From contig NZ_SZVS01000010.1 of NCBI RefSeq assembly GCF_007670255.1, positions 115,630 to 179,629 of the forward strand: 64,000 bases of DNA. Direction: 5' to 3'. Positions 42,571 to 52,055 of the stretch are shown in pieces. The notes under the pieces were generated by a model. That model was not told where the DNA came from and searched no databases. It saw only the letters and a list, made by a program, of their open reading frames with translations. A program made the position numbers and the translations under genes. Position 1 is the stretch's first letter; every line of letters starts with the position of its first letter. Source of the DNA: Paenarthrobacter nicotinovorans (GTDB taxonomy: Bacteria; Actinomycetota; Actinomycetes; Actinomycetales; Micrococcaceae).

Positions 42571-42963
42571 ATGGATTTCCAGCACATCATCGAGTCCGTT
42601 GGCAGGTACATGGACGCTGCGGGCGTGGCCGTCATGGTGATTGGAGCGTTGGTCTCCATTCCCATGGCCCTCCGTGGCTACCAACCCGAACGCGCCCCGG
42701 AACTGGAACCGTTCACGCCGTACCGCGCCTATCGACAATTGCTGGGACGCTCCATCTTGCTGGGTTTGGAGCTCCTGGTGGCCGCCGACATCATTCGTAC
42801 CGTCGCCGTAACCCCCACCTTCGAGAGCGTTGGCGTCCTGGCGATCATCGTGCTCATCCGGACCTTCCTCAGCTTTTCGCTGGAGCTGGAGATCACCGGC
42901 CGCTGGCCATGGCAGAAGGAAAAAAGCTCCGGCACCAGTGAACCGCTACGATCGGATCCATGA
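42571..42963 (+). CDS. DUF1622 membrane protein
   Basis: 130 residues with three hydrophobic segments (about 16-34, 57-75, 85-105) and the conserved LGRSILLGLELLVAADIIRTV stretch of the DUF1622 family. Function unknown. It overlaps the hydrolase gene by four bases. Confidence 0.85.
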   Translation: MDFQHIIESVGRYMDAAGVAVMVIGALVSIPMALRGYQPERAPELEPFTPYRAYRQLLGRSILLGLELLVAADIIRTVAVTPTFESVGVLAIIVLIRTFLSFSLELEITGRWPWQKEKSSGTSEPLRSDP

Positions 42964-43970
42964 CGCAGCCGTGGGTACCGGACATTCTTGGCGAGGGTTT
43001 CGAGCAACAGACTTTGGAGCTCGACGGCGGTGCTGTCGCCACCTTGGTGAGGTACCTTGGCACCGGCCCGCACCGGCCCGACTCTTCTGAACGCGTTGGC
43101 CTCGACGCCGACGTCCTCTACGTTCACGGCTGGTCCGACTACTTCTTTCAACGCCACCTCGCCGAGTTCTGGCACCGGGCAGGCGCACGGTTCCACGCCC
43201 TGGACCTGCACAACTATGGCCGCAGCCTCAGGCCGGGGCTGGTCCCTGGCTTCGTGACCAACCTCGCCGAATACGACGCCGATATCGCCGCAGCTTTGGA
43301 GGCCATGGGCCGCTCCGGGACCCAGGACCGGCCGCTCATCCTCCTCGGCCACTCCACCGGCGGCCTCACCCTGAGCCTGTGGGCCTCCCGTCACCCCGGG
43401 GTGGCCTCCGCACTGATCCTCAACAGCCCGTGGTTGGAGTTCCAAGCCACCGAACTCGGACGCCGAGCCATTGCACCCTTGGTGGGCTTGCACGCCAAAC
43501 TCCATCCACTGGCACCGCTGCCTCCCGTGGATCCGGGGATCTACACCCGGGCAGTCTCGGCGGCCCTGGACGGTGAATGGGACTACAACCTCGATTGGCG
43601 TCCCGATCGCGGATTCCCACTCACGCCCGCCTTCCTTGACGCAGTGTTCCGCGGACAAGCCACGGTGGCCGCAGGCCTGGGCATCGACGTGCCAGTGCTT
43701 GTGATGCTTTCGGACAAGAGCTACCTGCAGCCGAAGTGGTCCGCCGACGCCCTCACCGCAGACGTAGCCCTCAATGTGGACGCTGTGGCCCACCGATCGT
43801 TGTCCCTGGCGGACACTGTCACAGTGAGCCGGCTGCCCAACGCCTTCCACGACATCTTCCTGTCGCCGGAACCCATCAGGAAGGAAGCGTTCGAGCGGAT
43901 AGGACGTTGGCTGCCCAGAAGCAACGCGGGGTCACTTATGGCCCAAAATCCACCCCTGGATGGGCCATAA
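42960..43970 (+). CDS. Alpha/beta hydrolase (monoacylglycerol-lipase-like)
   Basis: 336 residues. Oxyanion VLYVHGWSDYFF, nucleophile elbow LLGHSTGGL with the catalytic Ser, then a cap region and a late His (PNAFHDIFLSPEP). Typical of serine aminopeptidase S33/monoacylglycerol lipase-like hydrolases. Coupled to the DUF1622 gene by ATGA overlap. Confidence 0.88.
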   Translation: MTQPWVPDILGEGFEQQTLELDGGAVATLVRYLGTGPHRPDSSERVGLDADVLYVHGWSDYFFQRHLAEFWHRAGARFHALDLHNYGRSLRPGLVPGFVTNLAEYDADIAAALEAMGRSGTQDRPLILLGHSTGGLTLSLWASRHPGVASALILNSPWLEFQATELGRRAIAPLVGLHAKLHPLAPLPPVDPGIYTRAVSAALDGEWDYNLDWRPDRGFPLTPAFLDAVFRGQATVAAGLGIDVPVLVMLSDKSYLQPKWSADALTADVALNVDAVAHRSLSLADTVTVSRLPNAFHDIFLSPEPIRKEAFERIGRWLPRSNAGSLMAQNPPLDGP

Positions 43971-43987
43971 TAGTACGGCGGGGTTCC

Positions 43988-46402
43988 CTATTTGCCGAGC
44001 CCGGCCCGGCGCAGGGCTTCGGCCATGGCTGTGTTGGCCGGAGCGGCCGGCGACTGCTGCGGCTTGCCTTGGCGGGGCCCACCCTGCCGCGGGTTGCCCT
44101 GCCGCGGGTTGCCCTGCTGCGGCCGTCCTTGGTTTCCGCGACGATCCCCCTCGCGCGGACCAGCCGAAGTACGGCCGCCTGAGGTGCGGCCGCCCGCGGT
44201 GCCGGGTTCGTCGTCGAGCCTCAACGTCAGCGAGATGCGCTTACGTTCGGGATCGGCTTCCAGCACCTTGACCCGCACCACCTGGCCGGACTTCACGATT
44301 TCCCGGGGGTCGGAGACGAACTTGTTGGACAGTGCCGAGACGTGCACGAGGCCGTCCTGGTGCACCCCGACGTCGACAAAGGCACCGAACGCGGCCACGT
44401 TGGTGACTGTGCCCTCCAGGATCATCCCGGGCTTGAGGTCGGAGATCTTTTCGATGCCTTCCGAGAACGATGCCGCCTTGAACGCGGGCCGCGGATCACG
44501 TCCGGGCTTCTCCAGCTCGGACATGATGTCCTTGACCGTCGGGAGGCCGAACGTACCGTCAACGAATGCCTGCGGGTCCAAGGCAGTGGCCGGGCCACCA
44601 CCGGCCGCCACAAGGATCTTGCGGGCCACGGAGTAGGCCTCAGGGTGAACGCTGGAGGCGTCCAGCGGCTCCGCTCCGCCGGTAATCCGAAGGAAGCCGG
44701 CGCACTGCTCGAACGCTTTGGCACCGAGGCGCGGCACCTTCTTCAGATCGCTGCGTTTGGCAAAGGAACCGTTCTCATTCCGGTAGGCCACGATGTTCTC
44801 GCTGAGCAGCGGCCCGACGCCTGCCACGCGGCTCAACAACGCAGGCGAGGCCGTGTTCACATCCACACCCACCGCGTTGACACAGTCCTCCACCACGGCA
44901 TCCAGGGAACGGTCGAGCTTCGCAGCCGTGACATCGTGCTGGTACTGCCCGACGCCGATGGACTTGGGCTCGATCTTCACCAACTCGGCCAAGGGGTCCT
45001 GCAGCCGGCGGGCAATCGACACGGCACCGCGGAGGGACACGTCCATGCCCGGGAGTTCGGATGCCGCGAGCGCTGAGGCGGAGTAGACGGATGCTCCGGC
45101 CTCGGACACCACGAGTTTCTGGATTCCCTTCGATCCTGACGCTTCCAGGGATTTGATGAGTTCGGTGGCCAGTTTGTCCGTTTCACGGGACGCGGTTCCG
45201 TTGCCAATGGCCACGAGTTCAATGTTGTGCTGCTTGGCGAGCCGTCCAAGCGTGGCCAACGCTTCATCCCACTTCTTCGCCGGAGCGTGCGGGTAGATGG
45301 TGTCGGTGGCGACTACCTTGCCAGTCCCGTCCACCACGGCGACCTTGACGCCGGTGCGCAGGCCCGGATCCAGGCCGAGCGTTGCGCGGTTGCCCGCCGG
45401 CGCCGCGAGGAGGACGTCACGAAGGTTGGCGGCGAAAACACGCACTGCCTCATCTTCGGCATCGGCAAACATGCGGCCACGAAGGTCCGTGGTGAGACGG
45501 TCCAGAATACGCCCGCGCCAGGCGAGCTGCGCTGTCTGCGTCAGCCAAGCGTCGGCCGGGCGCCCCTGGTTCGAAACCCCAAGGCACTTGGCCACAGCGT
45601 TCTCGTACTTGCCACGGGCGGCGGCCAGGGCGTCGTCGTCGGCCGGGTCTGCCTCGGCGAGGTCGAGCTCCAGGACGCCGTCCTTTTCGCCGCGCAGCAG
45701 GGCCAGGACGCGGTGCGAAGGCATGCCGGACGGCACCTGCGTGAACTCGAAGTAGTCCTTGAACTTCTGGCCCTCGGCTTCCATGCCCTTCTTGACCCGG
45801 GACACCATGCGGCCTTGCTTCCACAGGCGTTCGCGCAGGTCCTCGGCGAGGTCGGCATCCTGGCCCACGCGCTCCACCAGGATGGCACGGGCGCCGGCGA
45901 GCGCTGTGGCTGCGTCGTCAATGGAGTGCTCTGCATTCAGGTACTTCGCGGCTTCGGTGGCCGGGTCCAGCTGCGGGTTGGCGAGAAGGACGTCTGCCAG
46001 CGGCTCCAGTCCGGCTTCGCGGGCGATCTGGGCTTTGGTGCGGCGCTTCGATTTGAAGGGCAGGTAGATGTCTTCCAGCCTGGCCTTGGTATCGGCCCCG
46101 ACGACGGCGGCTTCCAGTTCCGGGGTCAGCTTTCCTTGAGCGGCAATCGCCTCGAGGACGGCCTTCCGCCGCTCTTCGAGCTCGCGAAGGTAGCGGAGCC
46201 GTTCTTCAAGGTCGCGGAGCTGGGTGTCATCGAGCGTCCCGGTGGCTTCCTTGCGGTAGCGGGCGATGAAGGGGACGGTGGATCCGGCGTCGAGCAGTTC
46301 CACCGCCGCCTTGACCTGCCAGGCTTTGACGCCTAGTTCTTCGGCGATCTGTGCGTGGATGGCGGAATCAGCTGACTGGTGTTGGAGATGTGAAGTCACC
46401 AT
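43988..46402 (-). CDS. tex: Tex-family transcription accessory protein with S1 domain
   Basis: About 804 residues from the ATG at 46402. N-terminal helical Tex domain (ARYRKEATGTLDDTQLRDLEERL), YqgF/RNase H-like core (TLGLDPGLRTGVKVAVVDGTGK), helix-hairpin-helix (TASPALLSRVAGVGPLLSENIV), and S1 RNA-binding domain (PGMILEGTVTNVAAFGAFVDVGVHQDGLVH). The C-terminus has a short QGNPRQG-type repeat tail, rich in Gly, Arg and Gln. Tex binds nucleic acid and affects transcription. Single gene. Confidence 0.95.
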   Translation of the reverse strand: MVTSHLQHQSADSAIHAQIAEELGVKAWQVKAAVELLDAGSTVPFIARYRKEATGTLDDTQLRDLEERLRYLRELEERRKAVLEAIAAQGKLTPELEAAVVGADTKARLEDIYLPFKSKRRTKAQIAREAGLEPLADVLLANPQLDPATEAAKYLNAEHSIDDAATALAGARAILVERVGQDADLAEDLRERLWKQGRMVSRVKKGMEAEGQKFKDYFEFTQVPSGMPSHRVLALLRGEKDGVLELDLAEADPADDDALAAARGKYENAVAKCLGVSNQGRPADAWLTQTAQLAWRGRILDRLTTDLRGRMFADAEDEAVRVFAANLRDVLLAAPAGNRATLGLDPGLRTGVKVAVVDGTGKVVATDTIYPHAPAKKWDEALATLGRLAKQHNIELVAIGNGTASRETDKLATELIKSLEASGSKGIQKLVVSEAGASVYSASALAASELPGMDVSLRGAVSIARRLQDPLAELVKIEPKSIGVGQYQHDVTAAKLDRSLDAVVEDCVNAVGVDVNTASPALLSRVAGVGPLLSENIVAYRNENGSFAKRSDLKKVPRLGAKAFEQCAGFLRITGGAEPLDASSVHPEAYSVARKILVAAGGGPATALDPQAFVDGTFGLPTVKDIMSELEKPGRDPRPAFKAASFSEGIEKISDLKPGMILEGTVTNVAAFGAFVDVGVHQDGLVHVSALSNKFVSDPREIVKSGQVVRVKVLEADPERKRISLTLRLDDEPGTAGGRTSGGRTSAGPREGDRRGNQGRPQQGNPRQGNPRQGGPRQGKPQQSPAAPANTAMAEALRRAGLGK

Positions 46403-46534
46403 GACAGTTTGCCTCACCGGGCCGACAGTTTCAGGTCGGGGCATGTTTGGGCGGCTGCGTTGGTGCGGAGGAACGGGCCGCGAGGCGTTCCTCCACGGAG
46501 CGCTTCGCGGCGGCTGGATGTTGGCGACTGGATC

Positions 46535-46966
46535 CTAGTGGGCCATGTGCTCCTTGGCGGAGATGTGCTCCACCATTTCGCCGACGCGTTGCTCGGTGTA
46601 GTTGCGGGCAATATCCCCCTGGCTGATGATGCCCACCATGGCGTGGTTGCTGATGACGGGAAGCCGGCGGACCTGGTGTTCTTCCATCATCCGGATGGCC
46701 TCGTCCACGTTGTCATCTGCGTCGATCCAGTACGGCTTACCCTGGGCGAGCTCCCTGGCCAGGACCTCTCGGGCATCCTTTCCTTCGGCAATACACTTGA
46801 CCACAATGTCGCGGTCGGTGATGACGCCGGTCAGTTTGCCGTCGTTGCCGCAGATGGGAAGTGAACCACAGTCCATATCCCGCATCATGCGGGCGGCCAC
46901 TTCAAGAGTCTGGTCCTCGACGACGCACTTGGCATCGGTCGTCATGAATTCACGTACGACACTCAT
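46535..46966 (-). CDS. CBS-pair domain protein
   Basis: 143 residues from the ATG at 46966, AAGGAGGA upstream. Two CBS motifs: about 7-60 (DQTLEVAARMMRDMDCGSLPI, GVITDRDIV) and 75-130 (DNVDEAIRMMEEHQVRRLPVI, VGIISQGDIA). Stand-alone CBS pairs bind adenine nucleotides and are often stress- or hypoxia-linked in actinobacteria. Confidence 0.92.
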   Translation of the reverse strand: MSVVREFMTTDAKCVVEDQTLEVAARMMRDMDCGSLPICGNDGKLTGVITDRDIVVKCIAEGKDAREVLARELAQGKPYWIDADDNVDEAIRMMEEHQVRRLPVISNHAMVGIISQGDIARNYTEQRVGEMVEHISAKEHMAH

Positions 46967-47101
46967 GGGTCCTCCTTCATCGATTGGGTTCATCGACGCG
47001 GGAGCTGCGGGGTCCTCGGAAATGCTGCGGATGGGGGTCCTTCGGCACCGGCGCCGATGATGCCAGATTACGCCGGGCAGGTAGCCCTGAACAGACGGAA
47101 T

Positions 47102-47557
47102 TCAGTCCTCGGCAATATCCTCGGCCCACAGTTCAGGGTGCTCTTGCTGGAAGGTGCGCATCATGTCCACGCAACGTTGATCGCCCAGGACAATCACCTC
47201 AACGCCGCGGGCACGCAGGAGGTCGAACTCACCGGGGAAGGTCGCGGCCTCCCCCACCACCACGCGGGGGATCTTGAACTGGATGATGGTTCCCGTGCAC
47301 ATCGCACAAGGTGCCAGGGTGGTGTACAACGTGGTGTCGCGGTAGCTCTTCTGCCGTCCCGCGGCACGCAGCGCGGACATTTCGCCGTGGGCTATCGGGT
47401 CGCCATGCTGGACGCGCTCGTTGTGTCCGCTGGCGATGACTTTTCCGTCGCGGGCCAAGGCTGCCCCGATGGGGATTCCGCCCTCGCTGAGGCTTTTCTG
47501 TGCGGCTTGGTAGGCGGCTTCAAAGGCTGCGTCCGTGGCATGGGTCGATTCAGTCAT
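47102..47557 (-). CDS. Yeast-type (Fcy1-like) cytosine deaminase/nucleoside deaminase
   Basis: 151 residues with the zinc motif HGE (HGEMSALRAAGR) and PCAMC (APCAMCTGTIIQF). The pattern DTTLYTTLAPCAMC, PRVVVGE, and the ending WAEDIAED closely follows yeast cytosine deaminase Fcy1, where the motif is PCDMC. A role in deaminating cytosine or a related base is therefore likely; guanine or isoguanine cannot be excluded. A GGGGAGG-free weak ribosome-binding site. Confidence 0.82.
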   Translation of the reverse strand: MTESTHATDAAFEAAYQAAQKSLSEGGIPIGAALARDGKVIASGHNERVQHGDPIAHGEMSALRAAGRQKSYRDTTLYTTLAPCAMCTGTIIQFKIPRVVVGEAATFPGEFDLLRARGVEVIVLGDQRCVDMMRTFQQEHPELWAEDIAED

Positions 47558-47653
47558 GGGGGCAGTCTAAAGCTGAGGCACGCTAAATTGTCGGGGCCCG
47601 CTGATAGCTTGGCTAACAAGGGTATTCACAGCAAGGAAGGCAGGTGGCCCTCG

Positions 47654-50600
47654 GTGTTCTTTCTCGATCCGGAGTTGGCTGGCGCCCCGCAGGACCTGGT
47701 CTTCTCTGCCAGCGATCTCGTCATCGCCGCTACGTGTGAATACCAGTTGCTGCGGAAACTTGATGAAAAGCTTGGCCGCACACCACGGCCTGACTTCCCC
47801 ACTGATGCCATGCTGGAACGCACTGCCGAGCTTGGAGATGTCCACGAGCACAAGGTCCTGGACGGGTTCGTGGCTGAGTTTGGGCCATGGGACCCGGCTA
47901 CAGGCAAAGGCGTTTACGACGTCGAACCCGCCTCAGCAATGGACCGCGCCACCCTGAGGGCCAAGCATGCGGAATCCATCGACGCCCTGGTTGGCGGAGC
48001 GGACGTGGTGTTCCAGGCCGCCTTCTTTGATGGCACCTTCCATGGTCGCTCGGATTTCCTGGTGAAGAAGCCTGGCGGCCAGTATGCGGTCTTCGATACC
48101 AAGCTGGCCCGGCATGCCAAGGTCACGGCGCTCCTTCAGCTTGCCGCTTACGGGGACCAACTCCTGAAGGCCGGCATCACACCGGATCCCACAGTCACCC
48201 TGGTGCTGGGGAACCGGGTACACAGTGACCACCCTCTCTCCCAGATCTTGCCAGTGTTCAAGGAACGTCGCAGCCGTTTCCTGGATCTGGCCGCGACCCA
48301 CATGGCGGAGTCCGGAGCTGCGGAGTGGGGAGATCCCCGCTTCACAGCCTGTGGCCGTTGTGATTACTGCGCGGAGCAGGTCCTGTTGCACCGGGACCTG
48401 CTCATGGTGGCAGGCATGCGGATCAGCCGGCGCAAAAAGCTGATGGAAGCCGGAGTCACCACCATCGACCAACTGGCCGCCATGCCGGCCGAGGGCGACC
48501 ACACCCAGCTTCGACTGCGCGAACAAGCCCGGCTGCAGACCGGCGTCGGGTCCCCTGATGGCACGGTCAGCTATACGGATAAGGCAGGCGAGTCCAAATC
48601 CGTCAGTTACAACGTCCTGGCCGACAACACGCTGGGCAGGCTTCCCGAACCTGACCCTGGCGACATCTTCTTCGACTTCGAGGGCGATCCCCTGTGGCAG
48701 GACCCGGTCACGGGAAAATGGGGCTTGGAATACCTGTTCGGCGTCATGGAGAACCCCGTTGAACCGGGGGCGTCACCGGTATTCCGTCCTTTCTGGGCGC
48801 ACTCCCGGGCTGAAGAAGGCAAGGCCTTCGTCGACTTCCTGGACTACGTCGCCAAGCGCCGTGCACAGTACCCGGGCATGCACATCTACCACTACGCGGC
48901 CTACGAAAAGACCGCCCTGCGGAACCTGTCCCTGACGCACGTGATGGGCGAAACCGCCGTTGATGACCTCCTCAAGCAAGGCGTCCTGGTGGATCTCTAT
49001 GACACCGTTCGGCACAGTATCCGGGTCTCTTCGAACTCCTACAGCATCAAGAAGCTGGAACCCCTTTACATGGGACAGCACTTGCGTTCCGGTGACGTGA
49101 CCGACGCCGGTGCCTCCGTGGTTGCCTACGCCGACTACTGCACGGCCCGGGACAGTGGCAAGGCCGCCCTGGCCACCCGGATTCTCGAGAGCATCCGGGA
49201 CTACAACGAGTATGACTGCCTCTCCACGCTGGAGTTGCGCAACTGGTTGCTGGCCCGGGCCACTGAGCGCTCCATCGTGCCGGGCTCGCTCAGTGAAGAA
49301 CCCGATGACCGCGGGAACGGCGATAAGGACGCGGCCGGTTACGAGGCTGCCCCCGAGGAGACAGCCCTATTCGAGTACTTGGCGCAGCTTTCCGAAGACG
49401 AACGCTCCAGCCTTGATGCACGGGCCATTGGAATTGTCGCAGCAGGGGTGGGCTACCACCGGCGCGAGGACAAGCAACACTGGTGGGGGCACTTCGACCG
49501 TCTCGAGAAACCCACTTCGCAGTGGGATGACGCCAGGGACATTTTCGTTGTGGACCACGCGGAGCTGCTGCAGGATTGGGCCAAACCCACACCCCGCAGC
49601 AACCCGGTCCGGATGGTCAAACTGCTCGGACGGTCGGGGGACGGTGCGGGCCTGGACCCGGGCAAGACATACTTCAGAATGTACGGTCCCCCGCTGCCGG
49701 ATGCGTTGCTGGCCAAGGAATCGTCGGTGCTTGGCCGTGCCGGCTGGGGAAATACGAAAGTCAGCGAGGTTGGCGACGACGGGGACTTTGAATTCGTCAC
49801 CATCGCCGAAGGCCTGCGCAAGGATTCCACCGAGTTCAGCCAACTGCCCATGGCACTGACCCCGGACAGCCCGATTCCCACGAACGGCCAACGGGCAGCG
49901 TTGGCAGCCCTGGCCACGCGGCTCCGGGCTTCCCTCCCGGAGTGGCCCAAGGACGCTGCGCTGGACCTGGTCCGCCGGCAACCGCCCAGGCTGCGCACTC
50001 TTTCTGCGCTTCCTGCCGTGGAACCCGAGCCGGACGGATATGTCGACGCCATTACGGCGGCCGTCAAAGACCTTGACCACTCCTACCTTGCGGTTCAGGG
50101 GCCTCCGGGCAGCGGAAAGACCCATGTGGGGGCGCACGTGTTGGCCCGGCTCGTGGCTGACGGCTGGAAAGTCGGTGTGGTGGCGCAATCCCATGCCGTG
50201 GTGGAACACATGCTGTGTGCCGCCGTCGAGAAAGCCGGCGTGGACCCTCAGCGGGTGGCCAAGGAGGTCAGGCACAACGACCCCGTGCCCTGGAGCGGCT
50301 GCGGCAAGGCAGACGTCAGCGAGGCCCTGTCCATGCCCGGGGGCGCCCTGATCGGCGGCACCGCCTGGGCCATGGTGGGAAAGGAAGTGCCGGAAGGATC
50401 GCTGGACCTGCTGGTTATCGATGAAGCCGGCCAGTTCTCCCTGGCCAACACCATGGCCGTCTCGCGGGCGGCCAAGCGGCTCCTGCTCCTTGGTGATCCC
50501 CAACAGCTTCCCCAGGTCACCCAGGGAACGCACCCCGAGCCGGTTGACGAGTCCGCGCTGGGCTGGTTGTCCGACGGCCACAACACCTTGCCGTCGGAGC

Positions 50601-51226
50601 TCGGCTACTTCCTGGCCCTGTCATGGCGCATGCATCCGGAACTTTGTGGTGCTGTCTCGGAGCTGTCCTATGACTCCCGGTTGGAGGCGGCTCCCGCAGC
50701 CTCGCATCGCCGGCTGGACGGTGCAGAACCTGGAATCTCGTGTGTCTACGTCCAGCACACCGGCAACTCCACCAGCTCGCCCGAGGAAGCGGCCGAAGTG
50801 GTGCGGCAAGTACAGGCGCACTTGGGCCTCACGTGGTTGGACCCCTCCCAATCACCGCAAAGCCGTTCCCTCGACGAGGCCGACATCCTGGTGGTAGCTC
50901 CCTACAACGCGCAGGTCCAGCTCATCAAGCATCTACTGCACTCAGTGGGTCTGAACAAAGTCCGCGTCGGCACCGTGGACAAGTTCCAAGGCCAGGAAGC
51001 TCCTGTGGTGATCGTGTCCATGGCTGCCTCCGCTGCAGGTGAGGTTCCCAGGGGCATGGAGTTCCTGCTCTCCCGCAACCGCATCAACGTGGCGGTGTCG
51101 CGCGGCCAGTGGCGTGCCGTCGTCGTCCGTTCGCCTGAGCTGACCAACTACCTCCCGACGCATCCGGAGGGGCTGGAAAACCTGGGCGGTTTTGTGGCCC
51201 TCTGCCAACGCGCCTCACCCACCTAG
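47654..51226 (+). CDS. TM0106-type RecB-like nuclease fused to SF1 helicase
   Basis: 1190 residues from the GTG at 47654. An N-terminal RecB-family nuclease region (PGGQYAVFDTKLARHAKV, LLQLAAYGDQLLKAG) is followed by a Cys cluster (CGRCDYC), a DEDD/RNase H-like segment (IFFDFEGDPLW), and an SF1 helicase: Walker A QGPPGSGKTH at about 815, Walker B LLVIDEAGQFS at about 920, GDPQQLPQV and VGTVDKFQGQEAPVVI. The layout is that of TM0106 proteins, thought to act in DNA repair or processing. The frame is open upstream to 47057, but that part is antisense to the deaminase gene. Confidence 0.88.
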   Translation: MFFLDPELAGAPQDLVFSASDLVIAATCEYQLLRKLDEKLGRTPRPDFPTDAMLERTAELGDVHEHKVLDGFVAEFGPWDPATGKGVYDVEPASAMDRATLRAKHAESIDALVGGADVVFQAAFFDGTFHGRSDFLVKKPGGQYAVFDTKLARHAKVTALLQLAAYGDQLLKAGITPDPTVTLVLGNRVHSDHPLSQILPVFKERRSRFLDLAATHMAESGAAEWGDPRFTACGRCDYCAEQVLLHRDLLMVAGMRISRRKKLMEAGVTTIDQLAAMPAEGDHTQLRLREQARLQTGVGSPDGTVSYTDKAGESKSVSYNVLADNTLGRLPEPDPGDIFFDFEGDPLWQDPVTGKWGLEYLFGVMENPVEPGASPVFRPFWAHSRAEEGKAFVDFLDYVAKRRAQYPGMHIYHYAAYEKTALRNLSLTHVMGETAVDDLLKQGVLVDLYDTVRHSIRVSSNSYSIKKLEPLYMGQHLRSGDVTDAGASVVAYADYCTARDSGKAALATRILESIRDYNEYDCLSTLELRNWLLARATERSIVPGSLSEEPDDRGNGDKDAAGYEAAPEETALFEYLAQLSEDERSSLDARAIGIVAAGVGYHRREDKQHWWGHFDRLEKPTSQWDDARDIFVVDHAELLQDWAKPTPRSNPVRMVKLLGRSGDGAGLDPGKTYFRMYGPPLPDALLAKESSVLGRAGWGNTKVSEVGDDGDFEFVTIAEGLRKDSTEFSQLPMALTPDSPIPTNGQRAALAALATRLRASLPEWPKDAALDLVRRQPPRLRTLSALPAVEPEPDGYVDAITAAVKDLDHSYLAVQGPPGSGKTHVGAHVLARLVADGWKVGVVAQSHAVVEHMLCAAVEKAGVDPQRVAKEVRHNDPVPWSGCGKADVSEALSMPGGALIGGTAWAMVGKEVPEGSLDLLVIDEAGQFSLANTMAVSRAAKRLLLLGDPQQLPQVTQGTHPEPVDESALGWLSDGHNTLPSELGYFLALSWRMHPELCGAVSELSYDSRLEAAPAASHRRLDGAEPGISCVYVQHTGNSTSSPEEAAEVVRQVQAHLGLTWLDPSQSPQSRSLDEADILVVAPYNAQVQLIKHLLHSVGLNKVRVGTVDKFQGQEAPVVIVSMAASAAGEVPRGMEFLLSRNRINVAVSRGQWRAVVVRSPELTNYLPTHPEGLENLGGFVALCQRASPT

Positions 51227-51284
51227 GGGACAGTTAGTGCTCCATTGGCGGCCCATAGCGACGTTAGCTGTCCCCTGGTTGGGC
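51221..51284. repeat. AGGGGACAG inverted-repeat element
   Basis: An imperfect inverted repeat with AGGGGACAG (51226-51234) and its complement (about 51267-51276). It contains the stop codons of both flanking converging genes: TAG 51224-51226 of the helicase and TAA 51264-51266 (minus) of the isomerase. The right arm closely matches the arms at 32305-32370. Probable bidirectional terminator. Confidence 0.7.
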
Positions 51285-52055
51285 TGCTTGGTTGGGGAGG
51301 GCGAGGGCTTCGTCCAGGACCCGGCCGAAGTTCGCGGCGTCGTGCGCGAAGCGGCCCAGGAAGAGCCCCGAGACACCGCTGAGCTGCGGCAGGAGGCCCG
51401 GCTTCGCTGAGCCCCCGTAGATCACCGGCAGCCCCGACAAGCCGTGCTGCCCCAGGGCGGCGCGCAGCGCGCCAACAACAGCCGAGACGTACCCTGCCGA
51501 GGCAGGTTCGGGTGCGCCGATCGCCCACACAGGCTCATAGGCAATGACGAGCCTGGCGGCCAAGGACCAGTTGCCGGACACAGCGGCGCCGATCTGTTCG
51601 AAGACAACATCGGCGGCAACCTCCGGGGCTGACTCCTCGTTCTCCCCCACGCACAGCAACGGCGTCACGCCGGATTCGACGGCGGCGTCCACTTTGCGCG
51701 CGATCATCGCGTCAGACTCCGCAAACCACCGCCGGCGTTCGGCGTGCCCGATTTCCACCAACCCGACGCCGAGTTCGGCGAGCATCGACGGAGCCACTTC
51801 ACCGGTCCACGGACCGTCCGACCACCCGCAATTCTGCGCCCCCAGAACCAGCGGCGAATCCGCCGCAAGGTCTGCCGCCGCAGGAAGAACCGGGAAGGAA
51901 GGGATGACAAACGGGACCACCCGCCCGGCCGCGAGGGCCGGACGGGCGTCCACTTCTTTCACCAACTGCTCCAGCCACGCCAACGATTGCGCGTAGCCCA
52001 TGTACATCTTGGTGCTGACTCCTACATACAAGGCGTCAGTGTCCAACAGCATCAC
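51264..52055 (-). CDS. Triosephosphate-isomerase-like sugar phosphate isomerase (LerI/EryH-like)
   Basis: 263 residues with the TIM active site: Lys in STKMYMG, His in EIGHAERRRWF, Glu in IAYEPVWAIG, and the phosphate loop VIYGGSA. It is shorter in conserved motifs than glycolytic TIM and sits in a carbohydrate operon with RpiB and a DhaK-type kinase, as do the L-erythrulose 1-phosphate isomerases of erythritol/threitol pathways. It overlaps the MFS gene by four bases. The last residues (PGDS) are encoded by the repeat element. Confidence 0.82.
   Translation of the reverse strand: MMLLDTDALYVGVSTKMYMGYAQSLAWLEQLVKEVDARPALAAGRVVPFVIPSFPVLPAAADLAADSPLVLGAQNCGWSDGPWTGEVAPSMLAELGVGLVEIGHAERRRWFAESDAMIARKVDAAVESGVTPLLCVGENEESAPEVAADVVFEQIGAAVSGNWSLAARLVIAYEPVWAIGAPEPASAGYVSAVVGALRAALGQHGLSGLPVIYGGSAKPGLLPQLSGVSGLFLGRFAHDAANFGRVLDEALALPNQAAQPGDS

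Noticed and set aside
47057..47653. N-terminal extension of the helicase open frame
   Set aside because: This part is antisense to the deaminase gene and has no family similarity; the helicase begins convincingly at 47654.
51220..51226. CACCTAG over the helicase stop codon
   Set aside because: It is inside a coding end and the AGGGGACAG repeat, with no phased companions.
51264..52055. Glycolytic triosephosphate isomerase
   Set aside because: The gene is in a catabolic operon away from gap/pgk and has a divergent N-terminal lysine motif, so a paralogue for another sugar phosphate fits better.
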